Assembly (NCBI GenBank): GCA_037501455.1
Contig: CM074856.1
Coordinates: 22,713,001-22,777,000, forward strand
Direction of reading: 5' to 3'
DNA: 64,000 nucleotides
DNA from: Lantana camara
Taxonomy: Eukaryota > Streptophyta > Magnoliopsida > Lamiales > Verbenaceae
Part shown: in pieces, positions 20,144 through 32,964 of the stretch
Layout of the letters: every line of letters begins with the position of its first letter
Position numbering within the stretch: position 1 is the first letter of the stretch
Notes under the pieces: model-generated
Seen by the model: the letters and a program-made list of their open reading frames with translations, nothing else
What the model was told of the DNA's origin: nothing
Databases searched by the model: none
Position numbers and translations under genes: made by a program

Positions 20144-23100
20144 TGTTGGAAAACACGAAAGAGTTGCGCAATGGAAGTTCAAAATTTTCCAAAAGTTTAA
20201 TCATTATCTTGCAATTTTCGTATCGTATAGTAGGGTTTTTTAGAAACTTACAATGGTAGAAGCTTTCTAGTGATGTTGTTAATGTTAGGAATAGTGCCCT
20301 AGAAAGCCGATTGTATATCCGCTTTGTGCTTTTCCTTATTGTAATCACAGACAATCTTTGAATGAAATAACGAATTGAGGCAACACTTCTTTATATGCTC
20401 TTGTTTGGTATGCGTTTACTTTAGCTGTGCATGTATGAGAACTCCCCTAATCCTGATGACTTTAGGACTCTACCATTTAGGTGAAATGGTTCATGAACCG
20501 AGCCCTATATCACATAAGTTATGATTAGTAAAATACTCCAAGCCGATGAGTCCTACAGACAGTGGGAGTGTCAACCTGACTCCTCTAAGGCTTGCTTGTG
20601 GGATCACGCCCTTAAGAAGGACCACCTTGTTTCATGGAGGTGCAAAGTGTATAGTTGATACGTGCATGATACATGAGGGTGCTTGCTTTAATAAGTAAGT
20701 TCACTGAGGTGCCCCGTGTGAGAACATTCCTAAATGGCAAAGGAAGTTTCTATTTCAAGAAATGGAAACTTCCAGATTAGGAAATATCTCACGAGTCATT
20801 GATGTGATTAATTGATCCTTAAGACTTGAGGTTCCTTGTCACTTTATGAGTTAACTCTGTAGTCTTAGGTATAAGCTTTAAAGGGTGTCGCCTTAGACAA
20901 CTGATTCAAGACTTATGCTGAGGCTGCACAAGTGATTCATGAAAGTGAATGAGAATCAAGAAAGGACCTACACTTGCATTTGCAAGGTGATCTCTTATTG
21001 TGTAAGTCATTCATATGCCATATGGAGTCCTTGGCCAAGGCAGTAGATCAAGACATCAAGAAAAGGGTTTCTTGGATTGAGATCAAATGGATATGAAATG
21101 CACTTAGCTTTAAGACCGGATTATTAGGGTTCTGATTATTCCCTTGCCCTAGATCTTGGTTGAGAGATAGAAAGTAGGAGGATTGTATCTCACATGAATC
21201 AATGACTTAAAGGTTCTGTCGAATCCGAACATTCCAATTCAGCTAGGGGTTAAACACCTATTGCTAGACTATGGTCGTTTAATCTGTGGACTGATTAATT
21301 AATTAGTGAATTAATTAATTAGGGTCACACACAACAACTTGGTTACATGAGTTGAGGCTTTAAAATGATTAAACAAGTTAATCGGGCCTAGAGGGTTCCA
21401 CACGTGTGAAATCACACGTGTGGGTCACATGACTGGACACGTGTCATTATGACACGTGTGCCACACGTGACTATTTAATTGGATATTAAATAATTAAGTT
21501 GTTAATTATTTAATAGACTTTGGTTTAATTTTGAATTAAAAAGAAAATCTTATTTTGGAGAAAAATAATCTAGTTAATTAATTATGAATTAATTAATTAG
21601 TTAAATAAGTTATTTATTTTAAATAAATAAAGTATAAAATTATTCAAAATAGTTTGGATATTTTAGCTCTCTTGAAAGTTGATTTGAATGTGAATTCAAA
21701 GTCAAAGTCAAAATTACTTGATGATCAAGTAATAGGAGAGAGGGACAAAATCCTTAGTCCATGAGGACTAGGAATTTCGGCCACTCCCTTAATATAAATA
21801 GGGGAGCTCGAGCTCCCCTTAGAGCTAATTGGCAATTCTTTTGGTTCATGTGTTGAACACCATCCTTTCTCCAAGATAAACAAAACCCTAGGTTAAGCCT
21901 AAACACTAACTAGAGAACTAGCATCCTTACTAGTTAGATTGTGATCAAGTTGGTGGACTATCTCTAGAGAGCTTCAAGTTAGAAGTTTGAAGATTCGAGC
22001 TTTACCAAGGAGAGGGGATCAAGCCGCGAGAAGAACGTTCTTGGGTGGCTTGAAACGCTTCAAGAAAGAATAAAAGAAAAGTAAGTTTCTTAACTCTACG
22101 AATTTGGATACACGATTGCGAGTCCAAGGTCCTTTTGTTGGGAAATTTTTTTTAAATTTCCGCTGCTTTCTGATTTGTGTTTTCCAACAGTTACTGCCTA
22201 ATGAACACCCTTCAAGTGAAATCCCTCGAACGGCCTTTGAATTAGACTCCAAATTAGAAGCCCTCCAAAGCGTATCCACACCAATCCTAGAACACGATCA
22301 AGCTAGGGAGAATGCTAGTTCTGTGGCTTGTGTTTAGGCTAGGATTTACTTTGAAAACTTTTCTTTTGGATTTTCTCAAAAACTTAAAACTTCTCGAGTG
22401 TTGGTCTAAAGAATAAGAGATGCACCTCCACTAGTATAAATAATACTGGGGTTCGAAACTACTAGGGCTTCTCTAAGCCTAGTGGACTTTGTTTTCTTGC
22501 TCACTAATTAACTAATTAATTATTAATTTAATTGGAAGAATAAGTTCTCAACTTGTTCTCCAAGTCTTGCAAGAATAACGTTCTCTCTCTCTTACAATAG
22601 GAAGTTTGACTTTTCAACTTTATTAAAGTTAAAAGTCAAGATTCAATAAATAATTTAATTCGCAATTAATTATTTATTGGGATAAGTTTATTTGAGAAAA
22701 GTCTTAACAATTAATTCAAAATTAATTGAAAGACTAAAATTAATTAATTACAATTTAATTAATCAATTCTAGAAAAGAATTCACGTGTAATATAATTACA
22801 CGTTTGGAGCCACGTACGTGCCATTTGTGCGTGCCACGCAGGCTACGCGTGACACGTGGCAATGCCCACGTGTTCCAATCTCCATTTTCGATCAACAATT
22901 TGATCATTCGTTAATCATATTAACATCCTACCATAACCCTCGTATTCTTGCATTTGTGTGTGACCCTTTAGCTTCATTATTCGATTAGCAGTGACAGTAA
23001 TTAATTAATCACTTCACAAGTCACACTACCGTAATATAGCAATGGGTGTGTGACCCCTAGCCGAACAACGAAATGAATCGAAGAACCTTTCAATCAATGA

Positions 23101-24232
23101 CAATCAGTGAAATATGATCCTCCTACAATTCCATCTCTCAATATTCTTGACTTTAATAAATTAAATTATATTTAGGCTCTGAGAATAATTAAATTATATT
23201 TCAATAAATTAAATAATTTAATTCGCAATTTAAGTCAATCCATATCCATTTCAATTAAAATTCCATTTCAATAAATTAAATATAATCAATAATATTTAGG
23301 CTCTGAGAATAATTTAATTCCATCTCTCAATATTCTTGAACTAAGGCATGGGAATATTCTCAGAGCCTAAATATTCTTGATCTTTAAAGTTAAGTTCGTA
23401 TCATATCCATTTCGATCTCAATCCTAGAAAATCCCATTTTCTAGATGTCTTGATCTTTTATCCACCTTGGCCAAGGGTTTAATATTTAATGGACTACGAA
23501 CAACTTAATCAGTAAGAGATCATCCTTGTTCTTAACAAGCGTAGGTCCTTTATCGATTCTACTAATTCTTCATATGCCACTTGTGTAATCCCAACAAAGG
23601 CCGTCGTTCAGGTGTCTATATGGCGACAACCTTTTGAGCCTATATCGAAGATTACAGAGTTAGCTCATATGCTCATATGAGATATTACAGAACCTCAAGT
23701 CTAAGGATTGATGAATCACGTCATTGACCTGTGAGATATTTCCTAATCTGGAAGTTTCTGGAAACTTCCTTTCCCATTTAAGAATGTTCTCACGTGGGAC
23801 ATCTCAATGACGAAGTTCTTGTAACAATCACCCTCATGTATTATGAAGGTATCAACGTATCCGCTTATCACTCCATGAAACTGAGTGATCTTTCAAAAGA
23901 ATATAATCACACAAGTAAGTCTCAGCAGAGTCAAGGTCGACACTCCCACTGTCTGTCAGACTCATTAACTTGGAGAAGTTTCTAATCCTCGCCTATGGAG
24001 TTAAGAACTTGTTTCATGTGCCGTCCCATAACGACAAAGTTCTTAACGATCTCATCGGATTAGGGGAGTTAGTACATGCAAAATATAGTCAAACCCAAAC
24101 ACACATAAATAAGCACATAAAGAAGTGATTGCCTATGAACAAAATCATTTCGTTTATTATTCAAAGACTGTTTGTGACTTTTATAGGGAAATATTAAAGC
24201 AAACTTCTGCTTTAAGGGCACTATTTCTAACA
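20144..24232 (-). mobile_element. F1: Copia solo LTR, minus strand, split by F2
   Basis: The ends TGTTGGAAAACACG and TTCTAACA are flanked by the perfect duplication AATTG (20139-20143 and 24233-24237). The sequence is a diverged, inverted relative of the LTRs of Copia element G. Without F2 it is about 2.2 kb. The absence of interior and second LTR indicates recombination between its two LTRs. A scrambled repeat zone lies at 23158-23370, and CACGTG-type sites lie near 22792-22870. Confidence 0.88.
20283..22189 (+). mobile_element. F2: Copia solo LTR, plus strand, inside F1
   Basis: It begins TGTTAGGAATAGTGCCC and ends GTTTTCCAACA, matching the LTRs of element G for its whole length (1,907 bp). 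Flanks are GTTAA (20278-20282) and GTTAC (22190-22194), a target duplication with one mismatch. A TATA-like AATATAAATAG at about 21791-21801 precedes the perfect palindrome GGGGAGCTCGAGCTCCCC at 21801-21818. Confidence 0.9.
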
Positions 24233-25447
24233 AATTGTACGAAAGGTTTTCTAAAATTAAATTGAATTAAACTTTAATTGGTAAAATTCTTTCCCGTTTT
24301 AATTTGTAAAATTATTTGGAGCTTGCAAGTTTATTTGTGTTGTACTCAGATTTTATTTTATGATTATTTCAACGCATTGAATTTGGATTAAAATATCCGA
24401 AATCACCCTTGGACCGATCAAGCTTGTTTTCTCTCTCTCTCTCTCGTCCGATACACATACCATATACATTTTTCATGCACAAGCTCGGAACTCAACCGTT
24501 TCTTTACGGATTTCGATGAATGAAAAGTGATTTTTGACGAGCTCAATGAGATGAACACAACTATACCAATTTCATAGCCCAACGACAACCGACAACAGAG
24601 TTATGGTTGATTTTCAATCGTGGCTGGGAGGACCATGACTTCTCCGGTGGTTCGTGATGGCTTCTGGTGACAATTCCTAGCGAAGTTTGGGTCGGTTGGG
24701 TGCGCCACTTCCTAGCGAACATAATAGCGTTGGTAGCGCGGTCAGGGGCGCCACGATGGTGGTGCACGCGCTGGCGGCGTGTGCCACTTTGGCAACCGCG
24801 TTTCGCGACTTCCGGTGGTCTTTTCCGATGAAGAGGTACGATTCCCGGATGTATTCGACGTGGTGAGTCCGTTTCTGGCCTCAATTTGAGCCATAAGTGG
24901 CTAAAAATGGCAATTTTCCAATGAAAAGTAGTGGCGCAGTGTCGGACTGTAAATGGCATCGGAATGGGAGCTTCGGCAGCCTATTGATGGCGGAACCTTA
25001 GGGGTTTTGACGTGTTCGACAAGGCGAGTCGAACAGTAGTGGTCACGCCACCTAAAACTTACCGGTTTGGCGATGGCGGTAGAACGGCAGTGGCGGTCAG
25101 CTCCAGCTACTTTTTTCGACAAAAATCCTATGGGTTTCGATGGTCTCTTTATGGGTAAGCTAATGCAATTTACGGATTTTATTTTTGTTCACTGGTTTGG
25201 AAGTAGTTTGATTTTTAAGATTTTGGGGTTTTCATATCCTTGGATTTGAAATTGGGCACGATTGGCTTGGAATTTTCAGAAATTGATTGAAGATTAGGAA
25301 TGAGTATAAAGACTACAATCTCGGGTGATTTTTTAGGATTTTTTCGGCACGTTGCTGACGACTTTTTCGGCAGCTCCAGAAACGTTCAGACAATTTATCT
25401 ATCTCGTTGTGGTGAGTCCAACGCCACTTTCCGTTCGTTAATCAGAC

Positions 25448-28400
25448 TATAGCACCCCGCACGGTGGGTCACCACATCCCCCGCACCAAAGCTCAATCCA
25501 CATACGAAATGGGAAATCCGTACAAGAACCAAGCAGTGGCGAACGAGAGGTAGACAAAGACACGCCTAAGCTAGGCGGGATGTAGACCCTGAATTTAAAA
25601 GAAATAACAAAAACAAATACGCATGCGGAAGCAAATCATACATTCAAACATAAAACATAAGTAGCAGGTGACAGGTTCAACTAGTATAGATACCTAATCC
25701 CAAATATAAACATAAATAATAAATGCAACGAGTTCAATCTATCCCCAGAAGCCTATCCCAAAATTCATATCATAACATAAACAAATCATACTTACAATCA
25801 TTCGTACAACTTAATCGAATTACAAAATGTATATCTAAAGGCTCTAACTTAACAAAAGACTTCACATACTCGAGGGACTCGACTCATGCCGCCTAGCTCG
25901 AACTCCGAAGCCAAAACCTGCAAACTAAAAACATTGGGGAAGGAGAGGGTTAGCCACACTGACTGAGTGAGGGGCTACCCACACACACTAAATATACATA
26001 AGGTGAGCACAACACATTCAAATCATAATATTCATGAACTCGGGGATAGTTTTTGCACACCAAATCATTTGCCTGTGATACATACATATAGGGATTACTT
26101 AGTAAAATGAAACAAAAAATAACTTAGCTTAATCAAAACATATCTTACATTTCATAACAAAACTTATCTTATCATTTCGAAAGATATCCATATTTTATCT
26201 TATTAGCAAATCTATCCCTGTTTCACGAACCTTAACATAACATACATACTTATAACCCGGCGGGTATGAGTATCATAATCCATCCAACACACCTCATTCA
26301 TATCATAACATATTAAAACAAAACGAAATAAAACATACATTCATATCATACTTCCCACACAACCAACTTAAGGATGCACATGGGGTAGCGAGTCCACATC
26401 ATACAGCTCTTATGTACATGGGGTAGTGAACCCACATTATACCTTCCATGGAATTCACCGGAGGCACAAAGCACCATGCCTCCTCAACCTCCAAGAGTCG
26501 CACGTGAATACTTCGTATAGAGTTCGTACACAGGCTTAACCTGATGGCCCAACACCATCCCGGACGTCCTTACCCACATCTTCGAGGCCCAACATTAACC
26601 ATTCATTACATACCTTATCAGAACTTATCATATCTTAACCTTTTACATAACATATCATATCATATCTTTAAGTAACATACGTTACCTTGCAACAACTATG
26701 CTTCACATACCTCTTCGTGTCAAATCCATAACATTTTCCTTAATGCGTAGCTTACGGCTCATACGAGGCATATGATTTAAAGCATAGTTTATTGTTGCAA
26801 AACATATCAAATCATAACAAGCGTACATAGGCTTGTACATAGTGTATCATACTTGCAATGTATGGTAAAGTCATAAAAATACATATTTCCCACGTACTTA
26901 CTTATACTTAAGGCTATGAAACACATGCATAGAAAACGAGAACATTTTATTAGGGTTTAACTATATCCTAACCTCACCTGACACCGACGAAGCCGAAGAC
27001 CAAATGGTTGATTCACCCCGAAATCAACTCGGTTAACGAAACACCGCCCTAGGTACACCTAAGCAAACTGAACGCAAATGCAAGACTTAGACCCAACAAT
27101 AAACCACATAGACACACGACAATACATGAAGGCTAGAGCTCACATAATCAATCATACATGTACAATCAAGGTATAATATCAATAAACATGCTCGTGTGCA
27201 CAATGAGTGCATATCATCACGTATAGATACATAACAAGGTGCATAAGTGCTTTGTGTATACAATTCACATTACTTAAGCAACATATATTGCATATAAGAG
27301 CAAATATATACACATAAACATGATCTAACATGTTAGAAACAAGTTCAAAGGTGAAAAGTGTAAGAAAAACGGAAGAGAAATGCAAGAAATGGTTCCGAGC
27401 GAAAATAGGCAAAAGTTGGAAATTTTCCAAAATGCACAAGTTGTGGTAAAACGGGAATATCTACAGTTTGGTTTCTTGGAAAAAACACTAGACAAATAGG
27501 GCTTTCCAACGGTGTATAGTTCAAACCATGGTTCAAAGGGATCCGAAAATGGCGTAGGTTTGAAGTTGAACAAAAGCAAAATTTCGGCAAAGTGGCGACA
27601 CAATTTTGGTTCGATTATATCTCACAAACTAGAGTGAATTTTAATGTGATTCCAATTGAAAAATACTCTACACTCAAAGAGGTTTCTCCAGTTAAAATTT
27701 CAGATAAAACGAAGCACTTATGACATCGGCGCGGCCACACAACTTTTACACTAAAAATCTATCACGGCCGCCAGGCCAATTTAAATTAGCCTTTGTATAC
27801 CGGGTGCGGCCGCGATGCCTTTTAGGCTAAAAACGGGTGCGGGCACGATCAAGCTTTTTAGCCATGGCGGCTGATACGTGGGGAGGTTTCCAACCTTCCC
27901 TAAAACCATCCCACACCCCAAGAAACGACACAAAACAAACATATAACATCAAATAACATATGTAGAACATATTAGAGCACAAATTGGACTCCATAACAAG
28001 CCCGAACCACCAAAGTACAAAACCTTCACTATTCACCTTCTACCCCAAAATCACATATATGCACCAAATCACAACACAAGATGCACGTAGAATTGAAGCA
28101 TGTAACGAGAGAAATGCAATGGTTACCTTCGATCATTGATCGGATGAACAGAGACGGGGTTCTTGAGCTCGAAAGGTTGGGTTAGGATTTCTTCTCTTCT
28201 TTTCTCTTTCTCCTCACTCATTTCTTGCTTGTACCAATCAAATGGGAGAAAAGAAAGGGGTGTGGCCCTTTTCTTGGCTAACAAACGGGTCGGTCAAGAA
28301 ATGGGTAGGGTCAAACGGTATCCAATCCGTTGGGATCAAATTTTGAAACAGTAGGGGTATCAAACGGGCTCAAAAAAATACAAGGTTAAGTTCATTGGAT

Positions 28401-28685
28401 CCGAATCATCGAACTGAATCCAATGGTGAGGTTAGAATCTGAATTCCCAGGCTCAAGATATCCAAAAAGGCTTCAGAACACCCTAATTATAATTAGGTCC
28501 CTAAATTTTCAAATATTGGACATTGCAGCCCAAACATATTTTAATTAAATTCTAATGCGCACATGGCTTGAAATTAAATTTACGTTGACACATAAAAGCA
28601 AGCAAAGTCACATATGTCACGAAAATATAGAATTAAACTTTGTCGTGACGCCGTACCTGGATTGTCGAAGAGACAGGGCGTCACA
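25448..28685 (-). repeat. Element E 3' LTR
   Basis: This 3,238-bp LTR begins TGTGACGCCCTGTC and ends GGTGCTATA on the minus strand, and that end matches the LTR B end (GGTGCTACA) with one change. It includes the conserved CCCCTCACTCAGTC block near 25960 (inverted as printed) and a paired GC-rich motif array at 27725-27850. Short frames at 27179-28036 recur in the second LTR and are not genes. Confidence 0.88.
27725..27850 (-). promoter_or_regulatory. Paired GC-rich motif array in LTR E
   Basis: Four CGGCC-centred motifs (such as GTGCGGCCGCGAT) have their CGGCC or CGGGC at 27732, 27765, 27807 and 27840, spacings 33, 42 and 33. The second LTR carries a decayed version at about 30755-30880. The layout parallels the arrays in A, B, C, H and I, with a different motif. 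Confidence 0.6.
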
Positions 28686-28700
28686 ATCTCTCCCCCCTTA
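28686..28700 (-). promoter_or_regulatory. Polypurine tract of element E
   Basis: On the minus strand TAAGGGGGGAGAGAT directly precedes the LTR, like the tract of element B. It shows that 25448-28685 is the 3' LTR. Confidence 0.85.
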
Positions 28701-29897
28701 AGAGAACCTGGTCCCCAGGTTCTATCACTCGAGTTTCAAGCACGAGCAAATTTTCGTATTCATCCCATGTTTGACGTTCATGGCATCCCGACAAGGATTA
28801 GCCCGGTAAAGGTCTTCAAGCGCAAAGAGGGGTTCAATCGTTTACTTCATTCTCCATGGTAGCTGTTTGAATCTCCAATTCAATCCGGTCATTTGAATTG
28901 CTCGGTCGACTCGCATGATAAAGAGGATTTAAAGTAGATTCATCTCTCACTGTTTGAGTTTATTTGAGTAAACTCTCGAGCTTAGTGAATTGATCGCCAT
29001 GCCTCGGGTTTGTGATTGATCCTGATTGTCTCCAAATTTCGAGTCGGACTCTTGCCCTATCATCGATTTGGGTTGTCTTGAATTTTAGCCTTAATGAACT
29101 CTTTGGTGCCTTCTCTTACAATTAATCTTCGTAGATTAGACCTTTCATTTTCCATCTCCAACCGCGATCCATGAATAGGCTTTTATCTTAACTTTGATTC
29201 TTCCATCTTTTCAAAACCTCGTTAGGTATAATCGGCGGCATGAAAAGGACACCACTCCCTAGAAAGTAAACACTAAATATGCATGTTAGGTTATCGTGCA
29301 AATGAAATACCTCACGTATTATCACTCAAGCGCATAAGAATGTTACAAATAGCGATTATGGCACGAAAGGTAAATAATTACAAAATTTAAATATGTCGTG
29401 GATGTCCGTGCCATGAATACAATTTACTCTATTTTCGGGATCATGTTGGTTCCCAAATTGAAGCGTTGATCTCGCTTCCATTGTTTGTTAGCTCTTGATC
29501 GATCACAATCGGAAACCATATGCTCCTTTGATTTGCAACATAGAACCTATTCAATCGGTCTCGACACGCGTTGTAAGCATGGTTGGTTCATCCATAATAG
29601 TCACCCGGTTGAAACTCTTTCTTCTTGGTTTGAGTACCGGGGTGATTGGTCCTTTCCTCCACATGTAAATTGGAGCACCACCCCAAATCAAGTTTCGATC
29701 CCGAAACCTCTTTTTCCTTGTTTCGTGTTGATCTCCGATTTTTGACCCTTAAAGCTTTTATTGTGGCTTTATCCCACATGATCGTATCCTCCTTAAGGCC
29801 TCATTGAACTCATCCCAAAGACCTTCCATAAAATACTAAGCCTTCATCCCGTCTTTGTCCGAAATGTGAGGCACATACACACTCAATTTCTCGAATT
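28701..29897 (-). other. Interior remnant of element E
   Basis: About 1.2 kb with no frame over 90 codons and no recognisable domain. Short frames at 28614-28862 and 29485-29779 lack family motifs. It is probably the 3' end of a decayed interior. Confidence 0.6.
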
Positions 29898-31720
29898 TCG
29901 TACGTATTTACTTATACTTAAGGCCATAAACCACATGCATAGAAAATGAGCACATTTCATTAGGGTTTAACTATATCCTAACCTCAGCTTACACCGATGA
30001 AGCCGAAGACCAAATGGTTGATTCACCCTAAAATCAACTCGGTTAACGAAACACCGCCCTAGGTGCACCTAAACAAACTGAACGCCAATGCAAAACTTAG
30101 ACCTAACAATGAACCACATAGACACATGGCAATGCATGAAGACTAGAGCTCACATAATCAATCATACATGTACAATCAAGGTATAATATCAATAAACATG
30201 CTCATGTGCACAATTTGTGCATATCATCACGTATAGATACATAGCAAGGTGCATAAGTGCTTTGTGCATACAATTCACATTACTTAAGCAACATATATTG
30301 CATATAAGAACAAATATACACATAAATATGATATAACTTATTAGAAACAAGTTTGAAGGTGAAAAGGCGCAAGAAAAACGAAAGAGAAATGCAAGAAATT
30401 GTTCCGAGCGAAAATAGGTAAAAGTTGGAAATTTTCCAAAATGCACAAGTTGTGGTAAAATGGGAATATCTAGAGTTTGAGAAATGGGAATTGTGTTTAG
30501 TTTCTTGGAAAAAAAAACTAGATAAACAGAGATTTCCAACGGTATATAGCTCAAATTGTGGTCCAAAGAGATCAAAAAATGCCGTAGGTTTGAAGTTGAA
30601 CAAAAATAAAATTTTGGCGAAGTGGTGACACAATTTTGGTTCGATCATATCTCACAAACCAGAATGAATTTTAACGTGATTCCAATTGAAAAATTCTCTA
30701 CACTCAAAGAGATTTCTACAGTTAAAATTTCAGATAAAACGAAGCACTTATGAGGTTGGCGCAGCTACGTAACTTTTACACTGAAAATCTGTCGTGGTCG
30801 CCAGGCCAATTTAAATTAGCCTGTGTATATCAGGTGTGGCCGCGACACCTTTTAGGCTAAAAATGGGCGAGGGCACAACCGAGCTTTTCAGCCATGGCAG
30901 CTGATATGCTGGGAGGTCTCCAACGTCCCCAAAAACCATCCCACACCCCAAGAAACAACACAAAACTAACATATAATATCAAAGAACACATGTAGAACAT
31001 ATGAGAGCACAAATCAAACTCTGAAACGAGTCTGAACCCCCAAAATATGAAACCTTCACTATTCACCTTCTATCCCAAAACCACATATATACACCAAATC
31101 ACAACATAAGATGCACGTAGAATCGAAGCATGTAATGAGAGAAATACAGTGGTTACCTTGGATCATTGATCGCACGAACGGAGATGGGGTTCTTGAGCTC
31201 GAAAGGTTAGCTTTGGGGTTTTTCTCCTCTTTTCTCTTTCTCTTCCCTCCTTTCTTGTTTGTACCGATCAAATGAGGGAAAAGAAAGGGGTATGGGCCTT
31301 TTCTTAGCTAATAAACAGGGTTGATCAAGAAATGGGTATGGTCAAACGGTATCTAGTCCGTTCGGATCGGATTTAAAACAGTAAGGGTATAAAATGGGCT
31401 CAGAAAAATATAAGGTTAAGTTAATTCAATCCGAATTATCGAAACGAATCCAATGGTGAGGTTAGAATTCAAATTCGAATTCCCAGGCTCAAGATAGCCG
31501 AAAAGGCTCCAAAACACCCTAATTACAATTAGGTCCCGAAACTTTAAAAAATCGGACATTTGAGCCCAAATATATTTTAATTAAATTCTAATGTGCACAT
31601 GGCTTAAAATTAAATTCACGTTGACACATAAAGCATGCGAAGTAACATATATAAAAAAAAATACATAATTAAACTCTCTCGTGAGCCGTACCTTGATTGT
31701 CGAAGAGACGGGACGTCACA
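29898..31720 (-). repeat. Element E 5' LTR, truncated
   Basis: It matches about 26895-28685 with scattered differences, many of them C/T or G/A, and begins TGTGACGTCCCGTC on the minus strand. The part corresponding to 25448-26890, and the primer site that should follow it, are missing. Confidence 0.85.
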
Positions 31721-32734
31721 CGGACTCTCGGTTTATTTGTTATGAATTATTTTGTATTTTTGAGATTAATTGGTTTAATTGTTTTAAATGCAAATTAATT
31801 GTTAATTGCTTGATTTATCGATCAAGATGTAACCCTATGTATATGAAATCATGTATTAAATGAGTTGTGATATGTATTGATATTTCGATTTGCAATTTGA
31901 ATCCTAATATCTCGAATTTGTGCAAGAAGACTTGAAGATAGCCTAAGAATCCGGCATGTCTCCGCCCTGGAGAAAACTATACAAAAAGCAACACGGTGTA
32001 TTCATGAGACTCAAGAGTCCAAATAAACCATATATGATACACGACAATGTAATACCATGATATTATATGCTCAAGCAATAAGAACGTGCCATGGAGATGT
32101 TCATGTGCTCAATTAATGCCACTTAAATGCGTAAATGGTTCATTCATTCATTACACGAATAAATCATGTCCATTCATTATCATTCGTTCATTCAATATCT
32201 TTCGTTCGTTCATATTCAATTCATAATACATGTTAGAATGCATAAAGATCATGTCGGGATGAAAAAAATCCATTAAAGCTCATAAAGAATGCAAGGGTTG
32301 CAAGGAAGGTCATAATATAGGACTTAAACATTCATGCATACAAGTCACATTTATACTTCTTAAATCAAGCCATAAAATTCATAAAAAAATCCTAACATAT
32401 CATTCAACAAACCATTGACATCATAGATACAAGTTTGAGGCAAAAGGGATCAATTTAATCACATACGGAAGTCAAGGAAGTGAAAGGAACGCAAGGAAAT
32501 GGATTTTGGTAAAAGCTGACAGTTTTTCCGTATGCGCAAGCTGTAGAAAAATGGAGATATCTCGAGTTCTACAAGTTGGAATTAAGTTTTGTTTACTGGA
32601 TATGAAACTAGACAAGCAGTTCTTTCCAATGATATATGGCTTGAATTTTAATTCAAAGCAATCTGAAAATGGCGTAAGCTTGAATTGGGATGAAAGCAGA
32701 TTTTTGGCGAAGTGGCGACACCATAATGGATTGG

Positions 32735-32942
32735 TTATACCTCACAATCAAGGTATGATTTTAATGTGATTCCAATGGGATAATAATCTACACTTCACAA
32801 TCAAGGTATGATTTAATAATCTACACTTCACAATTAAGGTATGATTTTAATGTGATTCCAATGGGATAATAATGGATTGGTTATACCTCACAATCAAGGT
32901 ATGATTTTAATGTGATTCCAATGGGATAATAATCTACACTTC
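32735..32942. repeat. Local tandem repeats in LTR H
   Basis: Three copies of a block containing CACAATCAAGGTATGATTT and GTGATTCCAATGGGATAATA, plus a shorter partial copy, lie side by side just before the Copia insertion. LTR E has a single equivalent region near 27615-27680, so the expansion is specific to this copy. Confidence 0.85.
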
Positions 32943-32964
32943 AAGAGGTTTCTATGGTTAAAAT

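Larger units (their letters stand above)
25448..31720 (-). mobile_element. Element E: deleted Tekay/Del-like LTR retrotransposon, minus strand
   Basis: A full LTR (25448-28685), a polypurine tract, about 1.2 kb of interior and the start-side 1.8 kb of a second LTR (about 29898-31720) are present. Flanks CAGAC (25443-25447) and CGGAC (31721-31725) look like a target duplication with one mismatch. A deletion removed the primer site, nearly all the interior and the rest of the 5' LTR. No gag or pol motif survives. Confidence 0.82.
18715..31985 (+). mobile_element. LTR fragment J (Tekay/Del-like, plus strand), split by three insertions
   Basis: J starts TGTGACGCCCCGCATC at 18715, which resembles the LTR starts of E (TGTGACGCCCTGTC) and I. 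It runs as 18715-18728, 19817-20143, 24238-25447 and 31726-about 31985, interrupted by the hAT MITE, by F1 and by E, each with its own target duplication. It ends where the sequence switches to minus-strand LTR H. No second LTR, primer site or coding sequence belongs to it. The GC-richer stretch 24590-25110 has no reading frame I trust. Confidence 0.65.

Noticed and set aside
24561..25122. Minus-strand frames in the GC-richer part of LTR J
   Set aside because: They overlap each other, have no family motifs and lie in a split LTR fragment.
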